Shown here one piece after another: positions 1 to 9,200 of a DNA stretch of 64,000 nt. The DNA is taken from contig NZ_NIDE01000001.1 of assembly GCF_002197845.1 (NCBI RefSeq), forward strand, positions 868,001 through 932,000, in the 5' to 3' direction. Every line of letters starts with the position of its first letter. Positions within the stretch are counted from its first letter, which is position 1. The translations under genes and the position numbers were made by a program. This DNA is from Fimbriiglobus ruber. Lineage in GTDB: Bacteria > Planctomycetota > Planctomycetia > Gemmatales > Gemmataceae. The notes under the pieces were generated by a model. It was given only the letters and a program-made list of their open reading frames with translations, ran no database searches and was not told the DNA's origin.

Positions 1-1370
1 TTCGCCATGTCCTCGGGGCTCGGCAGCGGAATGGACGAGATCGTTCCTTTGAACAGCGAGCCGATGTATTCGAGTGTACCGGCCGGCAAGTTCGGGTTCG
101 CCCCGCCCCGGTTCGACTTGGACGACAGCCCTTTGCCGTTCGTCACGTAAATCGTCTTGTCTAGCTTGTTGAAGCGGACGGAGGTCGGGTACCACCCGGT
201 CGGGATGAATCCGAGCGGCTTGGCGGCCTTGCGGTTGGTGATGTTGAAGACCGCGAGGTTGTTCGCGTCCGCGTTGGCGACGAGCAGCATTTCGCCGTCC
301 GGCGTCATCGTCAGGCTGTTCGGCGTGTTCCCGGACGGTGCCCGCGGGTAGAGCGCGGCGTTGATCGTCTGGATGATTTCGCCCGTCGTGGGGTCCAGTA
401 CGCTCACCTGCGTCGAATTCGAGCAGGACACGTACAGGGCCATGCCGCTCGGCGAAAGGACCATTTCCGTCGGGTGGGAGGCGGTGGGCCAGGTCGCGGC
501 GACCTTGTTCGTTTCCAGGTCGATCACCGCCACGGCCGACTTCGCCCACAGCGACACGAACGCCCGCTTGGCACCCGGCTCGACCAGGACCGTGTACGGG
601 AACGAGTTGTTCGGAACTGGCCGGGCGCCGCCGTACTCGTCCTCGACTTTCGGTGCGTCCTTCTTTCCCGGTTCCTTTCGGCCATCCGGCGGGCTGGGCG
701 GGTCGCCCTTTGGCCCTTCCGCCTTGGGGGCTTCTTTCGGCATGAGCGGAATGATGACCTTGTTTTCTGGGTTGTCGAGCGGCACCCGGATCACGGCGTC
801 GGCCCAGAGGGCGGTCGTGAACAGTTCCCGCCCGGCCGGGTCGAACGCGACGCCTGCTGGAACGATGCGCTTGACGCCCGGGGCCGAAACGTCGACGGTC
901 TTGTGGTTGTGTAGGTAGCCCTTGTCGAAGTCCCAGACGTGGACGACGTCGAACTCGCCGCCGCTGGCGTAGACCTGCTTGCCGTCAGGCGTGAAGGCGA
1001 GCCCGTAAAACGCCTGCGGCATCGTTACGCGGCTGATGATTTGCCGTTTGGCCGGGTTCAGGTCGAGGATCATAACCTCGTGTTCGCGCATCCCGCAGTG
1101 AAGGACAGCGGCGAACTGCCCGGTCGGGTGGATCTGGATATTACTGGGGAGGTCGCCGACCTCGATCTGCTTGCCGACGGGCTTGAGTTTCCACTGGTTC
1201 GGCAGTTGCACGAACCCGTCCGGCCGCAACCCGGGCAACACCCGCTTCGGGGTGGTCGCGGGCTGTTTTTCGCCGCCGTCTTTCGGCGCGTCGGCCGGGG
1301 CGGCGAGGGCGGCCGCCCAAATTCCGGTCGCACACGCGACCGCCATCATGGTCCGGATGACCCACCTCAT
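1..1370 (-). CDS. YncE-like beta-propeller protein, probably N-terminal half of a YncE/alkaline phosphatase fusion (partial)
   Basis: The reading frame starts at ATG 1370 and runs off the left edge of the window, so the C-terminus is missing. The N-terminus (MRWVIRTMMAVACATGIWAAALA) is a signal peptide, so the product is exported. The body carries repeated propeller-blade motifs such as 'PSNIQIHPTGQFAAVLH', 'YGLAFTPDGKQVYASGG', 'PTEMVLSPSGMALYVS' and 'NSLTMTPDGEMLLVANAD', typical of seven-bladed YncE/YVTN propellers. A charged Pro/Lys/Glu-rich insert lies in the middle. In planctomycetes and other bacteria such propellers are often fused to a C-terminal phosphoesterase/alkaline phosphatase domain; the frame is still open at the edge, which fits, but that domain is not visible here. 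Divergent from the small HD hydrolase gene. Confidence 0.8.
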   Translation of the reverse strand, partial: MRWVIRTMMAVACATGIWAAALAAPADAPKDGGEKQPATTPKRVLPGLRPDGFVQLPNQWKLKPVGKQIEVGDLPSNIQIHPTGQFAAVLHCGMREHEVMILDLNPAKRQIISRVTMPQAFYGLAFTPDGKQVYASGGEFDVVHVWDFDKGYLHNHKTVDVSAPGVKRIVPAGVAFDPAGRELFTTALWADAVIRVPLDNPENKVIIPLMPKEAPKAEGPKGDPPSPPDGRKEPGKKDAPKVEDEYGGARPVPNNSFPYTVLVEPGAKRAFVSLWAKSAVAVIDLETNKVAATWPTASHPTEMVLSPSGMALYVSCSNSTQVSVLDPTTGEIIQTINAALYPRAPSGNTPNSLTMTPDGEMLLVANADANNLAVFNITNRKAAKPLGFIPTGWYPTSVRFNKLDKTIYVTNGKGLSSKSNRGGANPNLPAGTLEYIGSLFKGTISSIPLPSPEDMA

Positions 1371-1478
1371 CGCACACCCCGTTCGCGCGAGTAATCTGGA
1401 AGCGACGACCCAATCAGTGGCGGGTATTATCCAACCCGGTTGCCCGCCCGCCCAATGAATAACGCGAGTAGCACTCAC

Positions 1479-2009
1479 ATGACCGCTGACGCGACCGACC
1501 TCATGTTCCGGGCCGCCTCGTTCGCCGCCCGCGCCCACAAGAATCAGCTTCGCAAGGACGGGCAAACGCCCTACGTCGCTCACCCCTTCCGCGCTTGTCT
1601 CGTCGTCCGCCACGTCTTTGGCGTCGACGACCCAAGAGTCCTCACGGCCGCGTTGCTGCACGACACGATCGAAGACACGACCACGGACTTCGACGACATC
1701 GCCGAAGCGTTCGGTGTCGACGTGGCCCGCTGGGTGGCGGCGCTGACCAAGGACATGCGGCTCGAAGACGGCCCGCGCGAGGCTGAATATCATCGCGTCC
1801 TGGCGGCGGCCGGGTGGCCGGTCGTCGTGTGCAAGTTGGCCGACATTTACGACAACCTGTCGGATTCCAAGACACTTTCCACCAAAGGAACCGAGCGGAA
1901 CATCCGTCGGGCGACCGAGTATCTCGACGCGATGCGGCCCACATTGCCGGCCGAAGCGAAGGCGGCGTTCGCCGTAGTCGAAGGCAAGCTGGCCGCGATG
2001 AAGACGTGA
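1479..2009 (+). CDS. Small HD-domain hydrolase, MESH1/RelA-SpoT HD-like
   Basis: About 176 residues from ATG 1479; upstream ATGs at 1440 and 1455 are also in frame, and no clear ribosome binding site decides between them. The HD signature is complete: 'AARAHKNQLRKDGQTPYVAHP', then 'AALLHDTIEDT' (the HD pair followed by the ED typical of RSH hydrolases), then 'VVVCKLADIYDNLSD' (KxADxxxN). The length matches stand-alone (p)ppGpp/nucleotide hydrolases of the MESH1 type, which hydrolyse alarmones or other phosphorylated nucleotides in the cytoplasm. No synthetase, TGS or ACT domain is present. The alarmone substrate is inferred from the family. Confidence 0.82.
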   Translation: MTADATDLMFRAASFAARAHKNQLRKDGQTPYVAHPFRACLVVRHVFGVDDPRVLTAALLHDTIEDTTTDFDDIAEAFGVDVARWVAALTKDMRLEDGPREAEYHRVLAAAGWPVVVCKLADIYDNLSDSKTLSTKGTERNIRRATEYLDAMRPTLPAEAKAAFAVVEGKLAAMKT

Positions 2010-2808
2010 GGACGGTCGATGATGTCGACACGCGGGCAGCGCGGAGTTTCAGGCAAATATCGCTGAATTTCGAGGCGTTTTCCCGACGCGACGGGCGAGC
2101 GTCTCCGCCCATCGTGTCGACCGTGATGTCTCTCAATATCGCTGAGTTTTCAGCCATATCTTGCGCATAAGTGGTCGCCGATGGGAATGACGTGGGCTTC
2201 CGCGAGCGGTGGTTTTGAGAAGGCACGTCGTTTAACGACCGTGCGGGCTCGGTCGCCACGAATCGGCAGAGAACGTGGATTTCGTCTGGAATTTCAAGGT
2301 GCAGCGGCCCGACAGTAGGCGAGAGTGAAAGGCGTCGAACCAAACGCGAGGTCGCTTCGGTGGCGCGGGCGAGGAAAAAAAATCCGAATCGTCAGCTCAT
2401 CGCGTCGTTAACGAGGTGAGACTGCCGTGCTGAGTTCGATTATGGAGATCGCCCCGATCGACCGGCTCGCCTGTTCCACTTGAATTGCCTAGCGGCGCAT
2501 GGTATTTCGCAGCTGTTGGAGACGTCGTGAGCGCGTCGAGTCGGCGCGCCGGGGTGTGCGAAACGGGTCGCGATCGACGACCGCGGCGCGCACCTGTGTG
2601 TGGAAAAGATCGACCGTGGCGTCGAAAAATCGCGACATTTTACGCCGCCGTGCTCTCGTCAACTTGTTTTTCTTTACCACGGCGTTAGGATTCGTCGTTG
2701 AAGCACACACGGTCGTCGCGCAATCGCTCGCGGCCGAGACCCGAACACGGTGCCCGCGATCGTCGCGGATACCTCGGGTCCAGTGGGTCCCAGGAGGTCA
2801 CCTCCTTT
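2010..2808. other. Non-coding gap of about 800 bp
   Basis: No reading frame here has a credible start, composition or recognisable motif; the short frames look like chance in GC-rich DNA. The words AATATCGCTGAATTT and AATATCGCTGAGTTT recur about 80 bp apart near 2055-2155. The right end carries the ribosome-binding-site hairpin of the aminomutase gene. No tRNA-like fold was recognised. Confidence 0.5.
2792..2806 (+). promoter_or_regulatory. Ribosome binding site inside a perfect hairpin ahead of the aminomutase gene
   Basis: AGGAGG (2792-2797) is followed by the loop TCA and the exact complement CCTCCT (2801-2806), two bases before ATG 2809. The Shine-Dalgarno sequence can therefore be fully sequestered in a 6-bp stem. 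This spacing also makes 2809 the most likely start, rather than the in-frame upstream ATG at 2698. Confidence 0.6.
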
Positions 2809-4314
2809 ATGTTCGAGTCTGACGCGCCCGACCCGCTGCCCACCCAGTCGGCCATCCCGGCCGCCAGCGGGTTCGAGGACGACGAGCCCCCGAGTCTTCC
2901 CCGCCGCCACTCGCTCTGGGCCAACGTACCCGACGCCCAGTGGAACGACTGGCGGTGGCAAACTCAGAACTCCGTCCGGTCCGTCCGCCAACTCCGCAAC
3001 CTCCTCCCCTTTGCCCCGGACGAGTTGGAAGCGATCGGTCGACTGGAAGCGGATTTCAAGCTCGCCATTCCGCCGTACTACTTCTCGCTCATCGACCCGA
3101 CCGACCCGGCCGACCCGATTCGCCTGCAATCGGTTCCCTCACCGCTCGAGGCCGTGTCCGGGTACGAGCTCGAAGATCCGCTCGAAGAAGACAAGGACTC
3201 GCCGGTCCCGGGGCTGACGCACCGGTATCCCGACCGCGTGTTGATGATCACCACGCCGAACTGCTCGATGTACTGCCGGTACTGCACGCGCAAGCGCGCC
3301 ACCCTGACCCGCGGCGGGTGGGAGGGCGTGAGTGCGGACGACGAGCGGATGATCGAGTACGTCCGCAAGACCCCGGCGATCCGCGACGTGATCGTTTCGG
3401 GCGGCGACCCGCTCACGCTGCCGATCGGGAAGCTCCGGTATTACCTGGAGAACCTGAAGGCGATCGACCACGTGGACGTGATCCGGATCGGCACCCGGGT
3501 GCCCGTCACGCTCCCGCAGCGCCTGTTCGACAACGAACTCGTTGACCTGTTGGCTTCGGCCGAGAAGGTCTACATCCAGACGCACTTCAACCACCCCCGG
3601 GAAATCACCCCGGAGGCGGCCCGGGTGTGCAAGACGCTGCTCCGCGCGGGCATGCCGATTAACAACCACTCGGTCCTGCTGAAGGGTGTCAACGACGACC
3701 TCGGCACGATGCGGCAACTGCTCCGCGGCCTGCTCCGCATCAAGGTCCGGCCGTACTACCTGTTCCACTGCGACCCGGTCACCGGCGCGGGCCACTTTCG
3801 CACCTCGGTGTGGAAGGGCTTGCAGATCATGGAAGGCCTGCGTGGCCACATGTCCGGCATCGGCATCCCGACCTACGTCGTGGACAGCCCGCACGGCGGG
3901 GGCAAGATCCCGCTCATGCCGAACTACATGGTCTCCATGTCGGACGACGCGGTCGTTCTGCGGAACTATGAGGGGATGCTCGTCCGCTACCAGGCGGAAG
4001 ACAAGCCGACGTCGGGCACCCCGACGGCGACCCGGGGTGTCAGCAACCTGCTCCAGGGTTCCCAGACGCAACTCATGCCCGAGGGCAGCGAGCGGATGGC
4101 CCGCCGGCGCGCGATCCAGATCGCCGAACACACCGAAGCGATGGAAACGCACGGCTGCGGCGGCGATTCCCACCACGAACACGCCGGCAACGATGGCGCG
4201 GCCCTCCGCCCCGGCGTTTCGCTCCCCGTCCTCGCCGCAGCCCACGCGAACGGGAATGGGCACGCCAACGGCAACGGGTACAAGAACGGCAACGGGTACG
4301 GGGCGCACGACTAA
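2809..4314 (+). CDS. kamA: Lysine 2,3-aminomutase family radical SAM/PLP enzyme
   Basis: 501 residues from ATG 2809. The radical SAM cluster motif CSMYCRYC gives Cys152, Cys156 and Cys159, the three ligands of the [4Fe-4S] cluster that cleaves S-adenosylmethionine. The motif 'SPHGGGKIP' contains Lys366, the residue expected to bind pyridoxal phosphate in this family. Other family blocks are 'DVIVSGGDPLTLP' and 'NHPREITPEAARVCKTLLRAGMPINNHSVLLKGVND'. The reaction is migration of the alpha-amino group to the beta carbon (lysine to beta-lysine); a glutamate-specific relative cannot be excluded from sequence alone. The protein is longer than the usual roughly 400-residue enzyme: it has an N-terminal extension and a His/Asn/Gly-rich tail with NGNG repeats. 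It stands alone and ends before a strong hairpin. Confidence 0.88.
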   Translation: MFESDAPDPLPTQSAIPAASGFEDDEPPSLPRRHSLWANVPDAQWNDWRWQTQNSVRSVRQLRNLLPFAPDELEAIGRLEADFKLAIPPYYFSLIDPTDPADPIRLQSVPSPLEAVSGYELEDPLEEDKDSPVPGLTHRYPDRVLMITTPNCSMYCRYCTRKRATLTRGGWEGVSADDERMIEYVRKTPAIRDVIVSGGDPLTLPIGKLRYYLENLKAIDHVDVIRIGTRVPVTLPQRLFDNELVDLLASAEKVYIQTHFNHPREITPEAARVCKTLLRAGMPINNHSVLLKGVNDDLGTMRQLLRGLLRIKVRPYYLFHCDPVTGAGHFRTSVWKGLQIMEGLRGHMSGIGIPTYVVDSPHGGGKIPLMPNYMVSMSDDAVVLRNYEGMLVRYQAEDKPTSGTPTATRGVSNLLQGSQTQLMPEGSERMARRRAIQIAEHTEAMETHGCGGDSHHEHAGNDGAALRPGVSLPVLAAAHANGNGHANGNGYKNGNGYGAHD

Positions 4315-4334
4315 GTGTGACCCGTGTGCATAGA

Positions 4335-4370
4335 CGGCAAAGGGCAGGCGGAAACGCCTGCCCTTTGCCG
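4335..4370 (+). terminator. 16-bp perfect hairpin after the aminomutase gene
   Basis: Arms 4335-4350 and 4355-4370 are exact complements around a GAAA tetraloop and are followed by TTCTTTC. It lies between convergent genes and may serve both strands. The T-run is short, so factor-independent termination is likely but not certain. Confidence 0.7.
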
Positions 4371-4427
4371 TTCTTTCGAGCCTGTCTTTTCAAGTGAGAC
4401 CCGGCGTTCGATCCTGTTACCGATAAC

Positions 4428-6602
4428 CTACTCGGCCGCTCGGGTCTTCGACACCGTGGCGGTAAAGTCGGTCGCGATCTGTTCTTGGCGGGTGAGGATG
4501 CTGACAAGCCCCTTGAAGAACAGCCTCCGCAACCCGTGAAGTGTCGTTTGGTAATCGATTATCAAATGCTGAATTGCCGCCGTTAGGCTCGCGTCGTCGC
4601 CACCGAATTGGGGCGGGGTCCAGTTGTCGGGACGGATCAGCCCGGCAACTCGCTGACCATACTCAATGTTTGACATCTCCGGACACAACATCATCTCGGT
4701 CTTCGCGAGACAATCGGCGTATTTGCTCCCGGCGGTCCGCAGCGACTCGAGCGCCTTCGAGAGTTCTTCTTCAGTCAACTCCCCGTCGGATGCCCATTCG
4801 AGGGTCGCCTGGATCGAATCTTGTTGACGATTCAAAATGTTAATCCAGCTTTGAAGGCTCATCTGGAACGCATACCGGTAGCCAAGATCGCCCCCTCTGG
4901 AGGGATCGAGTAGGTAACCGGCTTGGTAGTGGGCGACACCCATCGCCTGATCCCAGTCCGCGAACCGTGCCTGATCGGCTTCCATTTCGCGACTCACATC
5001 TTTGAGTAACTTCGGGATCTCTTTCTTGGCGGCTTGCCGGCCGCGAAACGGGAATGAATGACCCTTCAAAACAGCGTTCCCACTTCGGTAGCCTTCGAGG
5101 ACTTTCGCCTCTTCGCGGCGTTGATGGTGTGCCCTCATTTGGTCGACCAGATCGGCCGGCGGGTAGGTGGTAAAAAAAGCGGCCAACCGGTCAACTATGT
5201 CCCGTTCCAGATCAGGGGTCGGAACGGAATCCAGATTGGGCAATCGTAGCAGCCGGTCGTCGAACAGACCGTGGTATTTCGGGTCGAAACCGACGACCGC
5301 TCGTTCGGCGTCGATGAAGGCTTGGACGTACTCGGGGGCGCTCCACACTCCTGCCACGGGCTTACCGATCGAATTCAGGTAGAATGATTCCGACAATTTA
5401 ACGCGGAGGAAATCCATGTCGCGGAATAAAAGCCACGGCGTGCGGTCGTCGGGCGGAGTTGGCAGGTAGTAGCGCTTGGCGTTCGCCTCGCGGTCGTGGT
5501 TGGTCGGGTGGCTGTCCCAGATGACCGATCCGGTGGACGTGTCATTTGGATCGAAAACTTGGGTCGGTGGGGTCGGCGGAATGCCCATCTCGGGTTTTCT
5601 GTTGACCGCCCGAAGGTGCGCGGCCGCCCGATCTTGATGGTAAAGCACGTCGCGAGAGTAAAGGCCGTGGACGGCAGCCGTCCTCAGGTCGTGGGCGGTG
5701 AGTTCTTGACACTGGTCGGCAAACTCAATTCGACAAAGGAGAGTCGCAACGGCGTCACTACCAGCCACGCTTACGGCTACGTCGTCGGCGTTGAACTCCA
5801 TTTGTCGACGGAGCGACAAGTGGAGGAGGTTGATTCCCTTGAACACTAAACCCAATAGACCCCGGAGTACCCAGACCACGCCCCGCAACACCCACGCCGG
5901 AAACGAGACGCGGATGTCCATCCCACACCACCGATCTAGCCAATCGTCCCAGGTGTCTCTGGCGTATACGACGTCCCGGAGCACTCGGTTAGCGACGTAA
6001 ACGTACGTGTGGATAGACAAGGTCTTTTTCTGCGAGAAGTGTCCGAATTCGTGGGCAAGGGTGGCTTTGAATTCCCGCAAGTTTACTGCATTTACTAACC
6101 CGGCCCCGATCCGCAATTGTTTCTGTGGCGGCATAACCAGGTTGATCAGGCTGGTGTTAACTATCACGGTCGCGTTTACGTCCGTGCTGAGGTAAATACC
6201 CGCCGGCTTCGGGGCACTCGTTTCCTCGCACAGCCGGTCGATAAACCGAAACAGTTCGGGCTGCTCGTTCCGTTCCAGCCGGATGTCCCTGGAAAGATCG
6301 GTTCGCTGCCTTTTGAATAACCCCTTGACCAGGAACACGACGAGCATTCCAAGGGCCGCGAGGATTGCCACGTATCCGAAAATGATGTAGTACGCTCCGA
6401 TACCTTTCGGAATGTAGGGTGGATTTTGGACTAGTGCCCAGAAGCCCCACGCAAGTAGAACGATAAATGAAAGATACACGAACAAGAACACAAATAAACT
6501 GGCGAGTACAGTCACAGCCCGCATCCGGTATGCGGAAGAGGGGCGGGTCAAATTGGCGGGAACATCATCTGGGGCCGGTGGGTACAGATCCAGTTCGGGC
6601 AT
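4428..6602 (-). CDS. M48-family membrane zinc metalloprotease
   Basis: 724 residues. Two hydrophobic segments near residues 30-58 and 70-93 anchor the N-terminus. The zinc motif 'TLAHEFGHFSQKK' supplies His184, Glu185 and His188, and 'MEFNADDVAV' supplies the likely third ligand, Glu269; this is the pattern of M48/HtpX/Ste24-type proteases. Two more hydrophobic stretches (about 236-262) precede that third ligand. The roughly 400-residue C-terminal part has no recognised domain and is probably soluble. A role in membrane protein quality control is inferred from the family. The gene is visibly richer in A/T-ending codons than its neighbours, which may indicate a different history. Confidence 0.85.
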   Translation of the reverse strand: MPELDLYPPAPDDVPANLTRPSSAYRMRAVTVLASLFVFLFVYLSFIVLLAWGFWALVQNPPYIPKGIGAYYIIFGYVAILAALGMLVVFLVKGLFKRQRTDLSRDIRLERNEQPELFRFIDRLCEETSAPKPAGIYLSTDVNATVIVNTSLINLVMPPQKQLRIGAGLVNAVNLREFKATLAHEFGHFSQKKTLSIHTYVYVANRVLRDVVYARDTWDDWLDRWCGMDIRVSFPAWVLRGVVWVLRGLLGLVFKGINLLHLSLRRQMEFNADDVAVSVAGSDAVATLLCRIEFADQCQELTAHDLRTAAVHGLYSRDVLYHQDRAAAHLRAVNRKPEMGIPPTPPTQVFDPNDTSTGSVIWDSHPTNHDREANAKRYYLPTPPDDRTPWLLFRDMDFLRVKLSESFYLNSIGKPVAGVWSAPEYVQAFIDAERAVVGFDPKYHGLFDDRLLRLPNLDSVPTPDLERDIVDRLAAFFTTYPPADLVDQMRAHHQRREEAKVLEGYRSGNAVLKGHSFPFRGRQAAKKEIPKLLKDVSREMEADQARFADWDQAMGVAHYQAGYLLDPSRGGDLGYRYAFQMSLQSWINILNRQQDSIQATLEWASDGELTEEELSKALESLRTAGSKYADCLAKTEMMLCPEMSNIEYGQRVAGLIRPDNWTPPQFGGDDASLTAAIQHLIIDYQTTLHGLRRLFFKGLVSILTRQEQIATDFTATVSKTRAAE

Positions 6603-6821
6603 AACTGTTCTCTAATTTGGGATCATAATCCGGCTGAAACCGACTCGATCTTACACACGGCTGAAAGCGCCCGCCAGGGGGCTGCGACACTGAGTTTAGG
6701 GTGTACGGCGGACCGACGCTGGCGTGTCGCGGCGGGCGTTCGCGAGGGTGCGTTTTCCGTACCCTAGACAACTCGGCGACCGGCTCGATACGGACGCCTC
6801 CGGACACCAGACAGGTTCGCC

Positions 6822-7844
6822 ATGAAAATCGGGATCGCTTTTGATTTGAAGCCGGACGGTCCGCTGCCGCCCGGGGCGCCGGACGACTGGCACGAGGAAT
6901 TCGACGCCCCGGTCACGATCCGAGCGATCGGCGACGTCCTCCGCGGCCTGGGGCACGACGTCCGCGAACTCGGGAACGGTCGGCCGCTCCTCGAAGCCCT
7001 CCTCCGCGACCCGCCGGACTTCGTGTTTAACTTCGCCGAGGGCACTGGGACGAGCCGGTCCCGCGAGGCCCGCGTGCCCGCGGTGTGCGAGATGCTCGGC
7101 ATCCCGTACACGGGATCGGACCCGCTCGCCCTCGCGGTCGCCCTGGAGAAAGATCTCACCCGCCGGCTCGCGCTCGACGCGGGCGTGATGGTCCCCGCCG
7201 GGCTCACCCTCAGTCCGCCCCGGGCGGCTTACGACGGCGACTTCGCCGAGTTCCCGCCGTTACTCGCGGAAGCCGGACTGACGTTGCCGGTGATCGCCAA
7301 GCCGGTGTTCGAGGGGTCGAGCAAGGGCGTTCGCAACCGCTGCCTGATCGAGAAGCCCGAAGACTTCGGCCCGACGGTCGCTTTTCTCTGGAACAACTAC
7401 CACCAAACGGTCCTGGTCGAAGAGTTCATCGCCGGCGACGAGGTGACGGTCGGGATCGTCGGCAACGACCCGCCGCGAGTCCTGGGCGTGATGCGGATCG
7501 TTCCGAAGACAGCGACCGATCGGTTCGTCTACAGTCTGGAAGTGAAACGGGACTATCAAAATCACGTCGAATACGAATGCCCGGCCCGGCTCCCCGCGGA
7601 TATCTTGCGCGAGGTCGAGGCCGCGGCGCTGACCGTGTACGACGCGCTCGGCTGCCGGGACGTGGCCCGTCTGGATTTCCGAATCCGCGACGGGCTTCCG
7701 TATTTCATCGAGACCAATCCGCTCCCCGGACTTAATCCCGAGACCAGCGACCTCGTCATTTTGGCACGGCTGATGAACGTCTCGCACGCCGAGTTGGTCG
7801 GGATGATTTTCGCCGCCGCGGCCGAGCGGTATGGCATAAAATGA
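6822..7844 (+). CDS. D-alanine-D-alanine ligase-like ATP-grasp enzyme
   Basis: 340 residues with the full ATP-grasp layout. The N-terminal Rossmann-like part is followed by 'FAEGTGTSRSREARVPAVCEMLGIPYTGSD', as in Ddl enzymes. The ATP-binding part has 'IAKPVFEGSSKGVRN' and 'VLVEEFIAGDEVTVGI'. The metal-binding end is 'ARLDFRIRDGLPYFIETNPLPGLNP', with Asp, Glu and Asn ligands. The family joins an amino acid or peptide carboxylate to an amine using ATP. Whether it makes the D-Ala-D-Ala of peptidoglycan or another dipeptide is open, because no mur or fts genes are nearby. Start ATG 6822 follows an AGG-containing site. Confidence 0.78.
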   Translation: MKIGIAFDLKPDGPLPPGAPDDWHEEFDAPVTIRAIGDVLRGLGHDVRELGNGRPLLEALLRDPPDFVFNFAEGTGTSRSREARVPAVCEMLGIPYTGSDPLALAVALEKDLTRRLALDAGVMVPAGLTLSPPRAAYDGDFAEFPPLLAEAGLTLPVIAKPVFEGSSKGVRNRCLIEKPEDFGPTVAFLWNNYHQTVLVEEFIAGDEVTVGIVGNDPPRVLGVMRIVPKTATDRFVYSLEVKRDYQNHVEYECPARLPADILREVEAAALTVYDALGCRDVARLDFRIRDGLPYFIETNPLPGLNPETSDLVILARLMNVSHAELVGMIFAAAAERYGIK

Positions 7845-8146
7845 CGCAAAACCGGGGACCAGAGGCGGCTTGCTTCTCAAGGCGCGAGCCCGCGAGGATA
7901 GCCGGTCCGGGTTCCGTTTCCGCAAATGCTGTGTCGGCGGGAATAAATATTGAGGGACTGGTGTCATGAAGATAACCGCCCGCGGTTCGGTGTAAAAAGT
8001 CCACCGGAAGTGGGTTATCAAGTCGTTCGATGTGATCGAGTTTGGAGACGATCGGGCTATCCCGCACGCGGTCGCAACGTGGCAACCAACCAGGAACCTC
8101 TCCGGTCCGGTGTGTGTCGGGCGGCACGTTTCACCAGGAGGTCGAG
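7845..8146. other. Non-coding gap, about 300 bp
   Basis: No supported gene. A reading frame opens at 8042 upstream of and in frame with the next gene, but it has no ribosome binding site, whereas AGGAGG stands just before ATG 8147. The gap probably holds the promoter of the lipoprotein gene. Confidence 0.4.
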
Positions 8147-8932
8147 ATGAAGGCCAAACTTTCTCTGCTCATCGTGTGTGCGCTCGGGTTCACGTTCGTC
8201 GGGTGCAAAAAGCCCGAAGAAGTCGCGGCCGAGAAAGCAGCCGTCGAGGGCGAACTGAAGAAGCTGGAAGGCACCTGGAAGATCGCCTCCCGCGAAGGGA
8301 AGGCCGAAGACGAGGACGACGCGGACGCCGATTCGGCCAACAAGTACGTGATCTCGATCAAAGGCGACATTCTGGAAGAGAAGATCGGCGACGACGTCAT
8401 CGGCCGCCGCAAGCTGACCATCCTCCCGAACAAGACGCCCGCGCAAGTCGACCTCACGTGGGTGGACGAAGCCGGCAAGCCGATCACGTCCACCTCGACC
8501 AAGAAGAACCGCAAAGGCAAGAAGACGACCAAGACGGAAACCCTCAAGCAAGTCGCGATCTACAGCATCGAGGGCGACAAACTGAAGTTCTGCTTCAGCT
8601 GGGATGACAAGACCCGTCCGACCGACTTCACCGCCCCCCCGGGATCGAACCGGTACACCTGGACGCTGGCCCGGGTGAAGGGCACTGAAGAGAAGGTCAC
8701 CGACGAGAAGAAGGACGACAAGACGCCGGCGACAACGAAGTCCGAGGACAAGACGCCTGCGACGGCGAAGGCCATTACGCCAGCAACGGCGAAGTCGGAC
8801 GACAAGACGCCCGCCACGGCGAAGGCGATCACGCCCGCGACATCGAAGTCGGACGACAAGGCGACGGTGCCCTCCACGGCTCCGACGGTAAAGACGGTGC
8901 CTACGGCGGTGACGAAGCCGAACGACAAGTAA
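8147..8932 (+). CDS. TIGR03067-type lipoprotein with threonine/lysine repeat tail
   Basis: 261 residues from ATG 8147, preceded by 'accaggaggtcgag', a strong ribosome binding site. The N-terminus MKAKLSLLIVCALGFTFVGC is a lipoprotein signal with lipobox FVGC, so the protein is probably a membrane-anchored, exported lipoprotein. The 'LKKLEGTWKIAS' start and the following beta-rich domain ending 'RYTWTLARVKG' match the planctomycete TIGR03067 family, whose function is unknown. The last 70 or so residues are a low-complexity tail with repeats of the type TPATAKSDDK/TPATAKAI, likely a flexible spacer. Monocistronic by position. Confidence 0.75.
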   Translation: MKAKLSLLIVCALGFTFVGCKKPEEVAAEKAAVEGELKKLEGTWKIASREGKAEDEDDADADSANKYVISIKGDILEEKIGDDVIGRRKLTILPNKTPAQVDLTWVDEAGKPITSTSTKKNRKGKKTTKTETLKQVAIYSIEGDKLKFCFSWDDKTRPTDFTAPPGSNRYTWTLARVKGTEEKVTDEKKDDKTPATTKSEDKTPATAKAITPATAKSDDKTPATAKAITPATSKSDDKATVPSTAPTVKTVPTAVTKPNDK

Positions 8933-9200
8933 ATAAAGCTGTTACTCGGAAAACGCACGCGACAAGTTTGTTCATCGAGCAAATCGACAGGGTCATGTCG
9001 GCTGGGGACAAATATCCCGGTTGGCACGACCCTGTTGTCGTTCGCTTTCCAAAAGCCTCTCCAGTTCAGGGCGAAAGAAACGGCCGAAGAACGATGCCGG
9101 GGTTCGACCGATTGAGCGATAGAATGAGTAAAAGGCTTCGGTCCTTGGGACCGATCAACCAACCTATCTGTTCGCTCCCCTGCGACCGGTGTCTGTGTCC

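Noticed and set aside
2010-2808. A small RNA or tRNA in the long gap before the aminomutase gene
   Set aside because: No cloverleaf or strong terminator-bounded structure was found beyond short GC-rich stems expected by chance.
3139-4308. A 389-codon frame antisense to the aminomutase gene
   Set aside because: Arg/Asp/Val-rich shadow with no motif; the plus-strand frame carries all catalytic residues.
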